Shown piece after piece: positions 61,698 through 64,000 of a stretch of DNA of 64,000 nucleotides. Below the pieces are notes generated by a model that worked only from the letters and a program-made list of their open reading frames with translations, searched no databases and was not told where the DNA came from. Positions within the stretch are counted from its first letter, which is position 1; every line of letters starts with the position of its first letter. The stretch covers positions 1 through 64,000 of the forward strand of contig NZ_JAJRCG010000009.1 in the NCBI RefSeq assembly GCF_028679125.1, in the 5' to 3' direction. The position numbers were made by a program, and so were the translations under genes. The DNA comes from Methanoregula sp. Its GTDB lineage: Archaea; Halobacteriota; Methanomicrobia; Methanomicrobiales; Methanospirillaceae.

Positions 61698-64000
61698 TTG
61701 ACAGAACGACCAGGAAGAAAAGCCCTTTTCAGCGGAGCGGTAACCCCGCCATCGTCGCCGGAACCATCAGGATCAACAGAAGAGATTGCCGAGCATGTCC
61801 GCCAGCTGAATGAGGAGATCGCAGCAGGTCTCTCATCAGCCGTGGCTGGAAGAGAGGTAAACCCTCTGGATGCCGTGAAGTTCGGAACCGAATATGCCAC
61901 GCTCATCGGTGCGGTGAATGCAGCCTTTGAAAAACTGAAGGCCGACCGGATCTCTCCGCTGCCACAACCTGCCGAATCGCCCATGCCCCGGGAAGTGTCC
62001 GAGCCAGCGGCACCTGCGGTGCCGGTGGCGGATTTCAGCAGAGAGTCAGCTCAGTATGAAGCGATCATCCGCGAACTGAGGAGCAGTCTTGAAACGATGG
62101 TTGACCGGAACCCCGTCCCGATGCTGGTCACCACGCCGTCATTTGTTATCACCGGGGCCAACGATGCGTATGTCCAGATGAGCGGCCTGCAAAAAGAGGA
62201 GTTGGTGAACACCAGCCTCTCCTCATTCCGGCTCAGTTCCCAGACCGGGGAGGGCGCAAAGATCGCACTCACAGAAAAACGCCGCTCGTTTGGCGAAGTT
62301 GTTGTTGAACTGCCCTCAGGTCTGCATGTTCTGGAACAGTACGCTCTTCCCATGATCGGGGATGATGGATCAGTTTCGTCCCTGCTCTTTGTCTACTGGG
62401 ATGTGACTGCGCAGAAGAAAAAGAATGACGAGATTGAGCAGCTCCGTCACCGCTCCGAGACTATTGTCCAGCAGAACCCGATGCCAATCCTCCTTGTTGA
62501 CAAGGCATTCAACATCCGTGTCGTGAACGAGGCCTATATCACGTTCAGCGGGATCAAGCGGAACGATCTCCTGAAGATGAACCTGCGCGATTTCAGGATC
62601 CTTGAACAGACCGGGGAAGGTCTGAAACGGGTGATCAGTGACCGGCAACGCTCCAAAGGGGAGGTGCTGGTGGAGTTCCCGTCAGGCATACGGAGGCTCC
62701 AGCAGTACGGTATTCCCATCCAGGATGCGGGCGGGAGTATTTCCAGTATCCTGATCGTGTACAATGATATCACGGAAGATCGCAGGAAACTCGATGAGAT
62801 CAATGCAATGGTTGCGAGCCAGCAGAAGAGCCAGCAGGATCTCCAGAAGAAGATGGATGAGGTCGCCACCCTCAAACAGCGTTCCGATATCATCATCAAA
62901 CAGAACCCGATGCCCATCATGCTGATGGATACCTCGTTTAAGATCTTCATGGTGAACGAGGCTTATATCCAGCTCTCGGGTATCCCGAAGGAACGGCTCA
63001 TCGGCATGAGTGCCAAGGATTTCCATATCTCCAGCCAGAAAGGTGACGGCTTAAAGAAAGTCATCAATGAGAAGAAACGGTGTTTCGGTGAGGTTACCAT
63101 CGAGTTCCCCTCAGGGATGCGGATCCTTGAACAATATGGTATCCCGATCCAGGACGCGAAAGGAGATCTCACGAGCATTCTTTGCGTGTATAATGATGTA
63201 ACGCAGCAGCGCGGGCAGGAAGTAAAGATCCGGGAGATGATGGATGCGGCAAAATCCAATGCCGAGCTGCTCACGGTCAGTGCCGCGGAATTGCAGACAG
63301 CGCTCGCACAGATCGCAGCGGGGGACCTCACTTATCGCGTGAGCATTGACGAAGCCGATCCCCTCATCAGACTGAAGGTCGATTACAATTCTGCCGCAGA
63401 AGCGATCTACACGGTTTTAACCGGCCTTGTCGATGCCATCAGCCGGCTCGATGGTACAATCAAGGAAACCATCAAGAGTACAGAAGAGATCGCAAAAGCA
63501 ACGGAGCAGGTTGCACTCTCAAGCCAGAAATCCGCGGACAATGCAAAAACGCAGATTGACAGCATCCAGAAGATCTCCAACGAGGTCTCCGAGATCTCCG
63601 CATCTATCGAACAGATCGCGAGCACGTCTCATGATGTCATGACCCATGCGGAACAGGCTTCCAAGGAGGGGGCGGACGCTGCCGGGATTGGCAAACTTGC
63701 GACCAGCAAGATGCAGATCGTGGAGAAGATCTCCAAGCAGAGCGTGGACGAGATTATTGCGCTCAATGATCAGATGCGCCAGATCTCAAAAATTGTTAAT
63801 CTTATTGCGGATATCGCCAACCAGACCAACCTGCTGGCCCTCAATGCTGCGATCGAAGCGGCCCGGGCCGGCGAACACGGCCGGGGTTTTGCGGTTGTTG
63901 CCGGTGAAGTGAAGAACCTTGCCGGTGAATCCAAGAAGGCGAGCGGCCAGATCGAGACGCTCATCCGTTCCATCCAGGCGCAGAGCGAACAGACCTCGAC
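61698..64000 (+). CDS. second soluble PAS chemoreceptor (partial, runs off the window)
   Basis: The frame opens at TTG 61698, with GGGGGTGG 8 bases upstream, and stays open to the window end, so it is missing from the track. After a Pro-rich, low-complexity start it has three PAS domains beginning [20 protein letters not shown] and [15 protein letters not shown]-like linker ([15 protein letters not shown]) and most of the MCP signalling domain, including [20 protein letters not shown], follow. No membrane helix is seen. It resembles the upstream receptor in plan, but its PAS units are more divergent from each other. The 3' end lies beyond 64000. Confidence 0.9.
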   Translation, partial: MTERPGRKALFSGAVTPPSSPEPSGSTEEIAEHVRQLNEEIAAGLSSAVAGREVNPLDAVKFGTEYATLIGAVNAAFEKLKADRISPLPQPAESPMPREVSEPAAPAVPVADFSRESAQYEAIIRELRSSLETMVDRNPVPMLVTTPSFVITGANDAYVQMSGLQKEELVNTSLSSFRLSSQTGEGAKIALTEKRRSFGEVVVELPSGLHVLEQYALPMIGDDGSVSSLLFVYWDVTAQKKKNDEIEQLRHRSETIVQQNPMPILLVDKAFNIRVVNEAYITFSGIKRNDLLKMNLRDFRILEQTGEGLKRVISDRQRSKGEVLVEFPSGIRRLQQYGIPIQDAGGSISSILIVYNDITEDRRKLDEINAMVASQQKSQQDLQKKMDEVATLKQRSDIIIKQNPMPIMLMDTSFKIFMVNEAYIQLSGIPKERLIGMSAKDFHISSQKGDGLKKVINEKKRCFGEVTIEFPSGMRILEQYGIPIQDAKGDLTSILCVYNDVTQQRGQEVKIREMMDAAKSNAELLTVSAAELQTALAQIAAGDLTYRVSIDEADPLIRLKVDYNSAAEAIYTVLTGLVDAISRLDGTIKETIKSTEEIAKATEQVALSSQKSADNAKTQIDSIQKISNEVSEISASIEQIASTSHDVMTHAEQASKEGADAAGIGKLATSKMQIVEKISKQSVDEIIALNDQMRQISKIVNLIADIANQTNLLALNAAIEAARAGEHGRGFAVVAGEVKNLAGESKKASGQIETLIRSIQAQSEQTS

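Overview
The window looks like a methanogenic euryarchaeon of the order Methanomicrobiales, most like Methanoregula or a close relative (inference; no search was possible). The information-processing genes are archaeal (MCM, two RFC small subunits, TBP, NMD3, Lhr, RPA-associated protein). The cofactor routes are archaeal too (ArfC-type riboflavin reductase, MptD, pantoate kinase with phosphopantothenate synthetase). Methanogenesis marker 8 and a HypE-like AIR-synthase protein are present. Most of the sequence is GC-rich, with tightly packed genes that often overlap by ATGA or GTGA.

Layout. 1-6.5 kb: tRNA-Phe, two tandem Kef-type antiporters, and a GerW/YtfJ plus DUF2953 cluster. 6.5-11 kb: a PAS histidine kinase with its receiver protein, ArfC, and an SLC13/ArsB-type transporter. 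11-12.2 kb: a non-coding stretch with palindromes and a transporter remnant. 12.2-17.2 kb: AglJ-like glycosyltransferase, DUF99, rubredoxin, pilin-like protein, TPR protein, HypE-like protein. 17.2-28.3 kb: a long leftward housekeeping cluster (RFC, MCM, MptD, a TatD-like hydrolase, DUF424, NMD3, Taw2-like, CoaBC, pantoate kinase, pantothenate ligase, second RFC-like protein, methyltransferase). 28.4-35.6 kb: two exported or anchored proteins, then RPA-associated protein, phosphoesterase, Lhr helicase, and TBP. 35.8-39.5 kb: two acyl-CoA synthetases, the second fused to a ribbon-helix-helix DNA-binding domain and preceded by an inverted repeat that brackets its TATA box.

39.6-45.4 kb is the accessory region. 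After a tRNA-Leu lies an AT-rich leftward operon: NERD protein, TPR-RDD membrane protein, an unknown, a Nudix hydrolase, a calcineurin-like phosphoesterase, and a membrane-anchored 2H phosphoesterase. An imperfect 50-bp inverted repeat (45 of 50 positions match) lies at 39685-39734 and 44700-44749, bracketing these genes. A possible Cas1 C-terminal fragment and a RelE-type toxin-antitoxin pair follow. This is the best candidate for an undescribed system.

46-57.6 kb: a PKD/site-2-protease-like protein with HDFGH in place of HExxH, MscS, MscL, methanogenesis marker 8, a DUF1624 membrane acyltransferase, a structured 850-bp intergenic region, a lipoprotein, an orphan Cas6b-like protein, GNAT, isochorismatase-like hydrolase, DMT transporter, adenine deaminase and a small lipoprotein. 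57.9-64 kb: a chemosensory cluster of ParA-like ATPase, soluble chemoreceptor with three near-identical PAS repeats, CheW, and a second PAS chemoreceptor cut by the window end. The ParA gene, the Nudix gene and possibly the SLC13-like gene have no ATG, GTG or TTG where their homology implies the start.
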